42,661 bases of DNA from Okeania sp. SIO3B5 (GCF_010692555.1 NZ_JAAHHG010000041.1:1-42661); one strand, 5' to 3'; counted from the first letter of the stretch, positions 29,478 through 37,722 are shown. Translations and numbers: made by a program. The notes: generated by a model not told the origin, from the letters alone.

Positions 29478-30383
29478 GTGAAAGTCCATAAACCACAACG
29501 AGAATCTATTGGAGCAGAAGTTTTAGATTTAGATGTTAAATTAACAAGTTCAGCAGAGGCGATCGCTATTAAAGAACTTGTTTACGATCATAAATTGGTG
29601 ATATTTAGAAACCAAAGCCTGAATGAAAAGCAATATTTAGAATTTTCACAGAAAATTGGTACACCACAAATATACCCTCAAGATAACTATCATCACCCAG
29701 ATCATCCTGAAATATTTGTATCTTCTAATATTCTCAAAGATGGGAAGAAGTTTGGAATGCCTGGAACGGGTAGATATTGGCATACTGACTGTGCCTTTCT
29801 CGATGAACCTCTACCTTTTACAATGCTTTATCCACAAATTATACCTCAATCAAATAGGGAAACTTATTATCTTAATATGGAGCTGGTTTATGAAAAATTA
29901 CCTGCTCATTTAAAAATGTATGTTGAGGGAAAATATCTCAAACATGAAGCTAAGTGGCGTTACAAAGTGCAAGAGTGCGATCTAGATAGAGCAATTATAG
30001 ATATTATGCACGATTTTGAAAACAGGTTTCCGGCTGTTCAACACCCTGCTGTCATTACCCATCCTGTTACTCAGAAAAAGAGTTTGTACATGAGTTCTGG
30101 TTTTACTACTGGCATTATAGGTCTTGATTATGAAACTAACCAAAAGATTTTGCAAGAATTATTCTCTTTTATGGAACGTGATGAATTTATTCATAAGCAT
30201 AAATGGAATGATGGCGATCTTATCTTATGGGAAAACAGAACTCTAAATCATAAGGCATCTATATCAGTATTAAGTGAAGAAAGTCTCAACTATCGTATTG
30301 GTGTCTATGATGGCTTACCATTTTATGTATCTTCACCTTCTTCTGTTAACCCTAAAACCATAACGGAAGCTTTGGCCTCATGA
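29478..30383 (+). CDS. TauD/TfdA-family Fe(II)/2-oxoglutarate oxygenase, isonitrile-forming (ScoE/Rv0097-like)
   Basis: 301 aa, start GTG 29478 with AGAGAGG upstream. Iron ligands: His102 and Asp104 in RYWHTDCAF, and His258 in ENRTLNHKA; Arg273 (NYRIGV) should bind 2-oxoglutarate. Beyond the generic TauD frame it has segments I associate with the isonitrile-forming branch: IYPQDNYHHPDHPEIFVSSN (66-85), KHEAKWRYKVQ (155-165) and SLYMSSGFTTGIIGL (202-216). In ScoE and Rv0097 such enzymes convert an N-carboxymethyl-3-amino acid to a 3-isocyano acid by two oxidations with loss of CO2. Gene order oxygenase-FcoT-FadD matches those systems. The branch assignment rests on remembered motifs and on context, not on an alignment. 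A taurine-type role is less likely given the neighbours. Confidence 0.85.
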   Translation: MKVHKPQRESIGAEVLDLDVKLTSSAEAIAIKELVYDHKLVIFRNQSLNEKQYLEFSQKIGTPQIYPQDNYHHPDHPEIFVSSNILKDGKKFGMPGTGRYWHTDCAFLDEPLPFTMLYPQIIPQSNRETYYLNMELVYEKLPAHLKMYVEGKYLKHEAKWRYKVQECDLDRAIIDIMHDFENRFPAVQHPAVITHPVTQKKSLYMSSGFTTGIIGLDYETNQKILQELFSFMERDEFIHKHKWNDGDLILWENRTLNHKASISVLSEESLNYRIGVYDGLPFYVSSPSSVNPKTITEALAS

Positions 30384-30439
30384 TAGCACCTTTGAAAAAC
30401 CTAGCCAACCCTAGAGATTTCTAAGGTTGTCTCTCAAAG

Positions 30440-30651
30440 GTTGCAGATCAAGTCAGTAATGACTACGTTGGCAGGTAACGACCACCATAAGTGAACTCCA
30501 GCTTATGTGCTGGTCGCTCTAAATTAAGGACAGCGTTAAAGTGCGTCAATCGGAAGTGGGTTTTGTACCGATAGTGTTTAGAGTATGAACAAGCCTGGCC
30601 AACATGATCGAGGAACACTTTACTGAAAAGGACTAGACACCACAATGTCTA
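30440..30651 (+). ncRNA. Structured RNA candidate, possibly a HEARO/IscB-type omega RNA remnant
   Basis: The 290-bp gap between the oxygenase and FcoT genes has no gene but several complementary blocks: a 12-bp hairpin CGACCA-CATAAG / CTTATG-TGGTCG (30479-30516), a 7-bp closing stem CTCTAAA (30517-30523) with TTTAGAG (30577-30583), inner hairpins GAC/GTC (30529-30547) and ATCGG/CCGAT (30549-30572), a 7-bp long-range pairing TAAAGTG (30537-30543) with CACTTTA (30616-30622) that would form a pseudoknot, and TAGAC/GTCTA (30634-30651). This is far more pairing than neighbouring AT-rich DNA offers. The pattern reminds me of IscB-associated HEARO RNAs, common in cyanobacteria, but no iscB gene is present. 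A cis-regulatory leader of the FcoT gene is the alternative. Confidence 0.55.
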
Positions 30652-30672
30652 ATACTAATAAGGAATAGAAAT

Positions 30673-31275
30673 ATGGTTATTAATATCAACCAAAAGTTTT
30701 CCAATATAGATAATGTCAGTCTAGATTTAGTCAAGAGATTTATTGAACCATACAAAGAAAACTGTAAATATTTAAAGCAGGCTAGATTTCAATTTTTAGA
30801 ACCTACAGACTTATCAGAAAAATCGGAAAGTCGCAATCAGGAGATAGGGTATATGCAAGCTGATTTTTCTATTCCAGAATCTTGTTATATTGCTGACACT
30901 GGACACTTCAATTCAGTAGAATTTAACATTTGCTACAACCAACTATTTTATCTGATGATCGCTTACTTAGTGCAAAATAAGTTGTTCAATGCGATGGCAG
31001 ACTGGGATTTAGAAACTTATAAGTATTATCAGCTCAGTAACTTCCTGATTAGTAGGTTTTCTAGTGTCTTCAGAAAGCCAATTAACTCTGATAATTTTCA
31101 AGGAACTCTATCCATTCATAAATACTCCACTCGTAGAAATTTGATTATGTTAAAGACATCTTGCGCTTTTTACGATCAAAATGACGGCTGGGCTGAGGGT
31201 GATATAAATATTGCTGTTTTAAGTCCGGAGTCAGAAAAAAGTCTAAATGAGACCAAAGAAGCTGTAGTTAATTAA
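30673..31275 (+). CDS. FcoT-like hot-dog protein (ScoD/Rv0098-like)
   Basis: 200 aa, the usual length. The hallmark is the segment ADTGHFNSVEFNICYNQLFY at about 74-93, which is shared with mycobacterial FcoT (Rv0098) and Streptomyces ScoD; upstream YIADTGHF forms the active-site edge of the hot-dog fold. Known chemistry: ScoD adds glycine to an alpha,beta-unsaturated acyl-ACP (Michael addition) and releases the N-carboxymethyl-3-amino acid by thioester hydrolysis. The ATG has AAGGAAT 8 bases upstream. It lies between the oxygenase that would use its product and the ligase that supplies the acyl thioester. The start is separated from the oxygenase gene by a structured 290-bp region. A generic long-chain thioesterase role is the alternative. 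Confidence 0.88.
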   Translation: MVININQKFSNIDNVSLDLVKRFIEPYKENCKYLKQARFQFLEPTDLSEKSESRNQEIGYMQADFSIPESCYIADTGHFNSVEFNICYNQLFYLMIAYLVQNKLFNAMADWDLETYKYYQLSNFLISRFSSVFRKPINSDNFQGTLSIHKYSTRRNLIMLKTSCAFYDQNDGWAEGDINIAVLSPESEKSLNETKEAVVN

Positions 31276-31399
31276 AGCAATAGACTGGTTGGGATGACGG
31301 CCTCAGTTGAAGCAGGAAGTAAACATTAAAATGTCGCGTTTTTTGATGTTTTATATCGGTTTTATGAAGCAGTGTTAGCAAACAGGGAAGATTAATTTA

Positions 31400-32965
31400 A
31401 TGATATATGATAATGACATTTTAACATTAGCCGATTTATCCTTAGTTCAAGGGAAAAAGTTTTCCAACAATAGAGCTTTGATTTTTAAAGATCAATCCCT
31501 AACTTATTCACAGCTTGATTTACAAAGCAACCGTGTAGCTAATGGGCTATTAGCAGAGGGAATTAAAGCTCAATCTAGAGTAGCATTGTTAGCCAAAGAT
31601 TCATTAAAGAGTTATGAAATATTATTTGCTTGTGCCAAAATCAATGCAGTGTTAGTACCAATTAATTGGCGTTTAGTTGCAGCCGAAGTTAGCTATATAC
31701 TTAGAGATGCTGATATCGAAATTCTCTTTGTTGGAGCTGAGTTTTATCCTTTAGTTCAATTAATTAGAGAAGAAGTTAAGACTATCAAAGCTTTTATCGG
31801 TTTAGAAAATACTGACCAGAATTGGATTGATTATAGTAGTTGGTATCAGCAGTATAGTGATGTAAAGCCTGATATTACAGTTAACCCAAATGACGTAGCT
31901 GTTCAAATGTATACCAGTGGAACAACTGGGAGACCTAAAGGTGTTCAACTAGGACATTATAGCTTTTTTGCTGTTGCTAAAGAATTTGCAAAACGAGGTG
32001 AGAACTGGATAAATTGGAGCAAAAACGATAAAAACCTATTGATTTTGCCTTCATTTCATATTGGAGGTTTATGGTGGGCTATTCGGGGTTTGGTTGCAGG
32101 AGCAGAAAATTTTATTCTAGAAAGTTTTAATGCTTTTGAAGTTCTCAACGCAATTGAAAAGCATCGGATTACAAAAATGTGCATGGTTCCTGCAATGATT
32201 CAAATTACATTAGTAGAACCCGAATGTAAACAAACAGATTTTTCATCATTAGGACACATTATTTATGGAGGTTCGCCCATCGCGGAATCTGTATTGAAGG
32301 AGGCAATGGCAATATTTTCCTGTGACTTTGGACAAATTTATGGTATGACAGAAACTGGAAATTGTGCTGTATACCTACCCGCTGATGCTCATCTGTCCGG
32401 TCGTCCTAAGCTATTGAAGTCTGCTGGTAAAGCCTTTCCTGGAGTATCTTTAGCTGTTTTAGGTAGTGAAGGTCAAAAGTTACCTCCTTTTGAAATAGGT
32501 GAAGTTTGCATAAATTCTCCTGCGAACATGATAGGTTACTGGAAATTACCTGAAGCTACAGCGAAAACTTTAGTGGATGGTTGGATTCATACGGGAGATG
32601 CAGGCTATTTTGATCAGGAAGGATACATTTATGTTTGCGATCGCATTAAAGATATGATCTGCTATGGAGGAGAGAATGTCTATCCAGCAGAAGTTGAAAA
32701 CATTTTATATGAACATCCTGCAATTGCTGAAGTTGCTGTAATTGGTATTCCGGATAAGTTTCTAGGAGAAAGTATAAAAGCAATTGTTGTTTTAAAAGCT
32801 GGAGAAAAGACAAGGACATTAGATATTATCAATTTTGCTAGGGGAAAAATTGCTGATTTCAAGTTACCTACAAGTGTAGATTTTGTTGAATCTTTACCAA
32901 GAACACCTAGTGGCAAAGTGCAAAAGGGTAAGCTTCGTCAAAAATACTGGGAAGGAAGTCGGTAA
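31400..32965 (+). CDS. Acyl-AMP/acyl-ACP ligase (ScoC/FadD10-like)
   Basis: 521 aa, complete ANL-superfamily enzyme. Motifs in order: P-loop YTSGTTGRPKG (about 171-182), QIYGMTETG (about 312-320), the adenylate-binding GWIHTGDAG and hinge YVCDRIKDMICYGGENVYPAE, and the C-terminal catalytic lysine in RTPSGKVQKGK (about 505-515). It has no fused carrier. In the isonitrile pathway the corresponding enzyme (ScoC, FadD10) activates a fatty acid as acyl-AMP and transfers it to a free ACP, and later reactivates the isocyano acid. The partner ACP is likely the one at 25532-25867. It is the last intact gene of the plus-strand unit, 124 bp after FcoT. Acyl-CoA ligase activity cannot be excluded from sequence. 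Confidence 0.88.
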   Translation: MIYDNDILTLADLSLVQGKKFSNNRALIFKDQSLTYSQLDLQSNRVANGLLAEGIKAQSRVALLAKDSLKSYEILFACAKINAVLVPINWRLVAAEVSYILRDADIEILFVGAEFYPLVQLIREEVKTIKAFIGLENTDQNWIDYSSWYQQYSDVKPDITVNPNDVAVQMYTSGTTGRPKGVQLGHYSFFAVAKEFAKRGENWINWSKNDKNLLILPSFHIGGLWWAIRGLVAGAENFILESFNAFEVLNAIEKHRITKMCMVPAMIQITLVEPECKQTDFSSLGHIIYGGSPIAESVLKEAMAIFSCDFGQIYGMTETGNCAVYLPADAHLSGRPKLLKSAGKAFPGVSLAVLGSEGQKLPPFEIGEVCINSPANMIGYWKLPEATAKTLVDGWIHTGDAGYFDQEGYIYVCDRIKDMICYGGENVYPAEVENILYEHPAIAEVAVIGIPDKFLGESIKAIVVLKAGEKTRTLDIINFARGKIADFKLPTSVDFVESLPRTPSGKVQKGKLRQKYWEGSR

Positions 32966-33278
32966 AATTTGAATTATCATCTGCATCAACCATTATACCT
33001 AATGCAGAAAGTCCAGATGCTTTTAACTCTGTAGAAATTACATTTTTATTTAGTAGTTTTTCTATGCCATCAAAGGATTCATATCATGTCCGGTTGAATA
33101 ATTAGACTTTGGTGGAAGGAAGGCAGGAGGCAGCTATGCTGGAGGCAGAAGGTTTTCTTTCATTGTCACCTTAATTTTATACACGCTCCGATGCTACCGG
33201 ACATGATATCAATATATACAAATGGTTGTTTATTTTTATCTTCCCAAGGAATATCATTAGCTTCTATCAAATGTAGTT
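32966..33278 (-). pseudogene. Remnant of a DUF3226-type protein gene, split by a family I element
   Basis: Removing the element 33082-33208 and one copy of its TCA (TGA on the coding strand) duplication gives one continuous frame: HLIEANDIPWEDKNKQPFVY, then IESFDGIEKLL, then TELKASGLSALGIMVDADD. This wording (GI..LL, VELK.S.L..LGI.VDAD) is typical of DUF3226 proteins, which have a TOPRIM-like fold and often accompany an AAA ATPase. Both ends are missing: the upstream end is cut by the half element at 33279, the other stops at the FadD stop codon. It is not functional. Confidence 0.65.
33082..33208. repeat. Family I element inside the DUF3226 remnant
   Basis: Perfect TATCATGTCCGG / CCGGACATGATA ends; duplicated TCA at 33079-33081 and 33209-33211. 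The interior has GGCAGGA heptamers interrupted by a short AGCTATGCT insertion. 127 bp. Confidence 0.92.
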
Positions 33279-33355
33279 ATATCATGTCCGGTTGAATACT
33301 TATACTTTGGAGAAGGTAAGGCAGAAGGCAGGAGGCAGGAGGCAGAAGGAAAGAA
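33279..33355. repeat. Left half of a family I element
   Basis: ATATCATGTCCGGTTGAATACTTA-type start and GGCAGGA heptamers match the 4805 copy up to about 33355, where the sequence changes abruptly into the transglutaminase remnant. There is no right end, so a deletion joined the two. Confidence 0.75.
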
Positions 33356-34214
33356 TCGGTCCAAGCGGTGTAGGTCTGCATTGTCAGATTCAGGGCCAGG
33401 GAGGCCGTCAAGGGGCGGTATGTCTTCTTTGAGTTGAATTAAATACCCGGAAACAAACCGAGATGCTAAACCATAATGACGTAATATTTGTACTAATAAC
33501 CAGGCTGTATCTCGACAGGAACCAATTTTTTTCTTGAGGGTTTCTTCAGAAGTTTGAATGCCTGGTTCTAGTCGAATTTCATAGGTAATATCTTGAGCAA
33601 GTTGTTGGGTAATAAGATAAATAAAATTGGTGGTGTAAGTTGTTGTTTGTCGGTTTTTTTCTATCCATTCCTGGATTAAGTTTCCTGATTCACTTATTTC
33701 TAAAAATGGGATTAGTTCTTTGTTGAGTTGATTTTCATAAGCAAAAGGATATTTTTCTGCATAATTTGCTAGGAGAAAATCAAAGGGATTTATTGGTTTG
33801 AGTTCGGCTATTAGATCGACTTCTATTTTGAGTTTATTTGTTTTTTGTAGAAAGTTTATTTTGCTAATGAAATTACTGTAGAGGTCTTGTTGCCAAGTAA
33901 TTTGATGTTCTTGAGGTTCAATTTTTAGTGAATAATTTTGAATGGGGGTACGACAATGAGGAGAAGGTCTTCATTAATTGATAATGGATAATGGATAATT
34001 GATAATTACCTCTGGTTAAAACCGTTACGGAATTGAAAATAAGGAAATATTATTTCTTTTTTTCCCCTTAAAAGGGGAGGCTTTAAACCAGAATTGTTTA
34101 ATTATTAATTATTAATAATTAATAATTCGGTAAGCATAATAAATGGGGACCGAGAATAATCGGGCGGTCAAAGTTATAAATAAGTTGATGATTAATACTG
34201 ACTTTTATTGACAT
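33356..34214 (-). pseudogene. Transglutaminase-like protein gene, truncated and interrupted
   Basis: Read from ATG 34214 the product starts MSIKVSINHQLIYNFDRP and reaches LLCLP; a family III element (33971-34133) then interrupts it, and the frame resumes with SPHCRTPIQNYSLKI. It continues through the N-terminal domain to the catalytic-cysteine segment GSCRDTAWLLVQILRHYG and FVSGYLIQL, and is lost at 33355 before the catalytic His and Asp. These are features of bacterial transglutaminase-like proteins that in cyanobacteria neighbour DUF2126 genes. It is truncated, lacks part of the triad and cannot be active. Confidence 0.8.
33971..34133. repeat. Family III element inserted in the transglutaminase gene, copy d
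   Basis: On the minus strand the element begins exactly after TTAC (TTAC|CGAATTATT) and the gene continues with CTTCTCCTCATTG; joining the two restores the reading frame (CLP-SPHCRTP) without any duplicated bases. Inside are the CCCCTTAAAAGGGG hairpin, TTAATTA heptamers and, at the other end, GATAATG heptamers. Confidence 0.72.
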
Positions 34215-34787
34215 TATTATTTCTGCTGTCAAACAGGAAATAGGTTTGTTTGGAAACTGTTTTTATCTTAGAGATAATCTTAATTATCACAATGTATAGA
34301 GAAACACAAAAAATCTAATTTAGGTATTTATAGTTAATAATTGTACTGTTTTTTTGAGGTTTAATAATTCTTGATTTATGACTAGGCTAGCAGATAATAA
34401 ATGGCTGTAATTAGAGGAATAAAAGGTTATTTTTTAGTTGATTTTGATTGATTTTCATTCTTCAGGCTTTAGAAAGAAGCCCCATCACATGATTATAATT
34501 AAGATAAATATTTATTATATCAAGAACTGACTTAGAAGTAATAAAATTTTATATATTATTTATATTTTGAGAAAAAATTATTTTACTACAAATAGGAAAA
34601 ATTAGTTCACCAGAAGTTATGATAATTTCTAATTGCCATCGGAATATTTTCTGCGAAATATTGATAGGTGAATTAACTGAAAATTGATGATTTTGATTTA
34701 GGCTAGGGGATAGGAAGATTAGTTAGTTATTGATGTAATTGCCTCAATGAATAACCACTTCTCTAATCACCTTAATGGAAGGAAATT
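34215..34787. other. AT-rich gene-free gap
   Basis: 573 bp with no credible gene, no tRNA-like fold and no member of the four element families. A short GGCTTTAGAAAGAAGCC hairpin lies near 34463-34480. The last bases provide the ribosome site (GGAAGG) of the TerB-like gene. Confidence 0.5.
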
Positions 34788-35144
34788 ATGGATATTGCTG
34801 CTGAAAATATTGTAAAATTGGCTACGCTAGCTGCAGTTATAGATGGTAAAGCTACAGACGAAGAAAAGAAATTCATTGTTGATGAAGGTTCTTATTTGTT
34901 GAGAACTTCCCAAGATGAAATAAGAAACTTGAGCGACCTATGGATTGGAATTTATCAATCTAAAGATGCTGCAAAAAATCCTGGCGCAGCTCTTAATTTT
35001 GCTTTGGAGGCATTAAAGCCTTTAACAGATTCTGAGAAGCATCTAGCCTTTCACATTTGCAATAAAGTAATTCACATAGACAGAGTAGTAGGAGATTCTG
35101 AAATGTTATTCTTTTTTGAATTACGCAGATTGGTATTTTCTTAA
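34788..35144 (+). CDS. TerB-like small helical protein of unknown function
   Basis: 118 aa, soluble and largely alpha-helical, with a GGAAGG ribosome site 5 bases before the ATG. The pattern LATLAAVIDGKATDEEKKFI (about 11-31) and the second half ending IHIDRVVGDSEMLFF resemble the two-fold, acidic, metal-binding TerB/DjlA-N helical domain (the D-G-x2-x2-E-E loop and the later D-x5-D-x-E). TerB domains occur in tellurite-response and membrane-stress proteins, but single-domain cyanobacterial members have no assigned role. It is upstream of the ABC permease on the same strand but 310 bp away with repeat DNA between, so no operon is implied. Confidence 0.65.
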   Translation: MDIAAENIVKLATLAAVIDGKATDEEKKFIVDEGSYLLRTSQDEIRNLSDLWIGIYQSKDAAKNPGAALNFALEALKPLTDSEKHLAFHICNKVIHIDRVVGDSEMLFFFELRRLVFS

Positions 35145-35150
35145 GAGCTG

Positions 35151-35350
35151 ATATCAAATCCGGTAGCATCGGTGTTATTCAGTATTAAAGATAAGAGTAG
35201 GGGCATTTTGCTCCACTCACTCCGCGACATAATTAGGAAAGTTTCTGCTTCCTTCCGAGTATTACTGTAATCTCTATTATCTTCTGCTATGAGAGAGCGA
35301 TCGCGCCAAAATAGAAAAATACTAAAAATCTAATTAAACGGACATAATAT
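35151..35350. repeat. Degenerate family I-like element
   Basis: It starts ATATCAAATCCGGTAGCATCGGTG, the complement of the right end of the 9005-9153 element, and ends ACGGACATAATAT at 35350, a degraded CCGGACATGATAT. No clear target duplication. Non-coding. Confidence 0.45.
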
Positions 35351-35455
35351 TACCCATGGGCTCATCATCTCAAGTATAATTCTGGAAAATATGTAGTAGC
35401 AAATATTAAATCCTGTCAAGATTATATTCAAGTTGAAAATAGCAGAGTCAGGTTG

Positions 35456-36253
35456 ATGATTAAATCTGATAAATTTGATAAAAATATATTCAAACTAATT
35501 CAAGTTATTTTACCTGAATTAATCGGCTTTCTAGGAGCGATCGCTATATGGCAACTACTAGCAATGCACTATAGTTCAATCATTCTACCTTCTCCTCTAG
35601 AAACTCTAGTCGCTCTGAAAAATTTGACAACGGCAAATAAATTAACTCTGGCTATTTCAACTACTACTTTAAATGCAATTAGTGGTTTCACAATAGCAAC
35701 ATTAAGTGGCTGTTTCCTCGGAATAATAGCTGGTATAAAACCATTGATTAGTCGAGCAGTCAGACCTCTGATTACTGCTTTGCAAGGAGTACCACCTATT
35801 GCTTGGATTGTAATTGCATTACTTTGGTTTGGCACTGGTAATTCTACTTCAATATTTACCGTTGCTGTTGCTACTTTACCAATTATTTTTATTGGTGCTG
35901 TGGAAGGTGTGATAAATATCAATTCACAGCTAATCGAAATGGCTTTTACTTTTAAAATTCCCATTAAAAATTTATTATTAGACTTATATTATCCACATTT
36001 ATTATCAAGTTTATTTCCTTCAATATCATCTGGATTAGGATTAGCTTGGCGAGTAGCAATAATGTCTGAGTTATTATCATCAGAAACAGGTATTGGTGCA
36101 GAAATGAATCTAGCTAGAATTAATCTTGATACAGCGGAAGTAATGGCATGGGTGGTTGTAACAGTGGTATTGATTTTGATATCTGAATATTTAGTTATTC
36201 GCCCTATCCGCAGATTTTTAGAACCTTGGCATTATGGTGAAAAAAATAAGTAG
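35456..36253 (+). CDS. ABC transporter permease, nitrate/sulfonate/taurine (SsuC/NrtB) type
   Basis: 265 aa from ATG 35456 (a TTG three bases earlier is in frame). Six hydrophobic helices fit the BPD_transp_1 fold; the conserved loop appears as GAVEGVININSQLIEMAFTF (about 143-162, EAA-loop region), and the early segment LPSPLETLVAL is typical of NitT/TauT permeases. With the ATPase at 37723-38472 and the Tat-exported binding protein at 38890-39906 it would form an inner-membrane importer. Between permease and ATPase lies the ThiF pseudogene on the opposite strand. The substrate cannot be told from sequence; nitrate, sulfonates or a vitamin precursor are all possible. Confidence 0.88.
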   Translation: MIKSDKFDKNIFKLIQVILPELIGFLGAIAIWQLLAMHYSSIILPSPLETLVALKNLTTANKLTLAISTTTLNAISGFTIATLSGCFLGIIAGIKPLISRAVRPLITALQGVPPIAWIVIALLWFGTGNSTSIFTVAVATLPIIFIGAVEGVININSQLIEMAFTFKIPIKNLLLDLYYPHLLSSLFPSISSGLGLAWRVAIMSELLSSETGIGAEMNLARINLDTAEVMAWVVVTVVLILISEYLVIRPIRRFLEPWHYGEKNK

Positions 36254-36611
36254 GGAAGAAAGAAGGAGTCAGGAGACAGGAGACAGGAGACAGGAGACAA
36301 CCCACCCCTGCCCCTCCGGTGGAGGGGAAAACAGGAGAAATGAGAATGAGCGAGGAGGTAGGATTCAACAATTAATAATTAATAATTACCTCTCCTTGAA
36401 AAGAAGAGGATTGACGCGGTAGGGAAAATTTTTTCTTTTTTCTCCTTTAAAGGAGAGGCTTTAAACCTTAATTATTCGGTAAAATATTTTAATCACCCCA
36501 AATTATTCGTAACATTATTTTTTTTAATTGGGGTTTGTAGACAGGAAGTGGCAGGTAGTTGACTGTCCCCATCCATTTTTTCTTCCCTCTTCCCTCTTCC
36601 TTCTTCCTTCT
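36254..36611. repeat. Repeat-filled gap: GACAGGA heptamers, C-rich repeat, family III copy e (36371-36482)
   Basis: After the permease stop there are five GACAGGA/GTCAGGA heptamers, then ACCCACCCCTGCCCCTCC (cf. 2526-2630), then a family III copy with the usual TTAATAA repeats, CTCCTTTAAAGGAGAGGCTTTAAACC core and ATTCGGTAA end, then CTTCCTTCTTCC heptamers. No gene. Confidence 0.6.
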
Positions 36612-37485
36612 TCAAATATCTCCGCAAACTGAAGAATTTGGCTGCCTATAAATATCAAGTTTCCGAAATGTCATCTGTCGTAAATTACAAATTAATAGTT
36701 TTCCTAACAGAGGTTCTCCTAGTCCGGAAATTACTTTAATCGCCTCCATCGCGGCCATACAAGCAATTGTTCCTGAAATAGCTCCAAATACTGGAAACTC
36801 TCTTTTTCAAATGTTAGGTTTTTCGGGATACAAACAAGACAAACATGGTGTCTGACCAGGAATAATAGTTGTAATCTGCGCTTCCATTTCATACATGGCG
36901 CACTCTACCAGAGGTTTCTTCTGGCGAGCTATTTCGGAGTTCATGGCAAAACGTTCTTCAAAGAGTGGAGCACAGTCTACAACTAAATCGACTTCTCTCA
37001 CCAAGCGCTCTACATTGCTTTTAGATATGTTTTCAGGAATAACTTCAATTTCTACATGAGGGTTTAATATCATGTCCGGATAATAGCGTGATAAAAAAAC
37101 CTTTTCTCTTCTCACCTTTTCTTTCCTTCTGCCTCCTGCCTCCTGCCTCCTGCCTTACCTCCTCCAAAGTGTAAGTATTCAACCGGACATGATATAACTC
37201 CTTTAACCGACGTACTGCTGATTCTAATCGCGATTTACCTATACCATCATAAGTCATCAAAAGCTGTCGGTTTAAGTCAGAAGGTTTAATATTGCCTCCA
37301 TGAGCTAAGACAAGTTTTCCTATTCCTGCAGCTGCGAGTTCTAAAGCTACGACGCTACCAACACCACCAACACGGGATATTAAAACCGATGCTTGTTTGA
37401 GTTTTTCCTGTCCTTGTTCGCCGAAACCAGGTACCCACATCTGCCATTGATAGGTTGCTTTTTCTTCTTCTGTTAATTTTTTCAT
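36612..37485 (-). pseudogene. ThiF/HesA/MoeB-type adenylating enzyme, broken by a family I element and a stop codon
   Basis: The N-terminal part (37485 down to 37198) reads MKKLTEEEKATYQWQM ... RVGGVGSVVALELAAAGIGKLVL, the E1-like ATP-binding loop, with SDLNRQ following. At LKEL the family I element 37068-37194 interrupts; removing it with one TTA duplicate gives LKEL-NPHVEIEVIPENIS in frame. The sequence then runs through VDCAPLFEERFAMN and a zinc CxxC (CLSC) to PEKPNI, where TGA (36805-36807) replaces a codon, probably Trp, before KREFPVFGAISGTIACMAA and the natural end at 36612. Thus two independent lesions. Family role: adenylation of a ubiquitin-like sulfur carrier (thiamin/molybdopterin). 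The first glycine of GxGGxGS is Arg here. Confidence 0.85.
37068..37194. repeat. Family I element inserted in the ThiF/HesA gene
   Basis: Perfect TATCATGTCCGG / CCGGACATGATA ends, TAA duplicated at 37065-37067 and 37195-37197, TGCCTCC heptamers inside. The interrupted gene gives an internal proof of the exact element ends and of the 3-bp duplication. Confidence 0.95.
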
Positions 37486-37722
37486 CTACCTAATGTATTT
37501 AGTTGAAAGTTTCCCAGTCATATCAAATCCTGTTAAGAGGAACTTTGACAGTTTGTCTTTTGACAGAGTTAAACCTATTGTTTATAATATATAACGCTAT
37601 TATATTAGGAGCTTAAAAATAATTCATTAGAGAATAAAATCTAGGAATTTAAGAAGCAGGTCTCCAAAATACCACTAAACCAAGAGTTAAAAAATATTCC
37701 TATAGTTAGTAATTATGCTAAT

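Noticed and set aside
29478-30383. Taurine dioxygenase linked to the sulfonate-type ABC importer
   Set aside because: The importer is more than 5 kb away beyond pseudogenes, and the motif set and FcoT/FadD neighbours point to the isonitrile-forming branch.
30463-30645. 60-codon minus-strand ORF between the oxygenase and FcoT genes
   Set aside because: It coincides with the paired blocks of the structured-RNA candidate and has no ribosome site; RNA structure explains it better.
36234-36422. 62-codon ORF after the ABC permease
   Set aside because: It is made of GACAGGA heptamers and C-rich repeat and overlaps the permease end.
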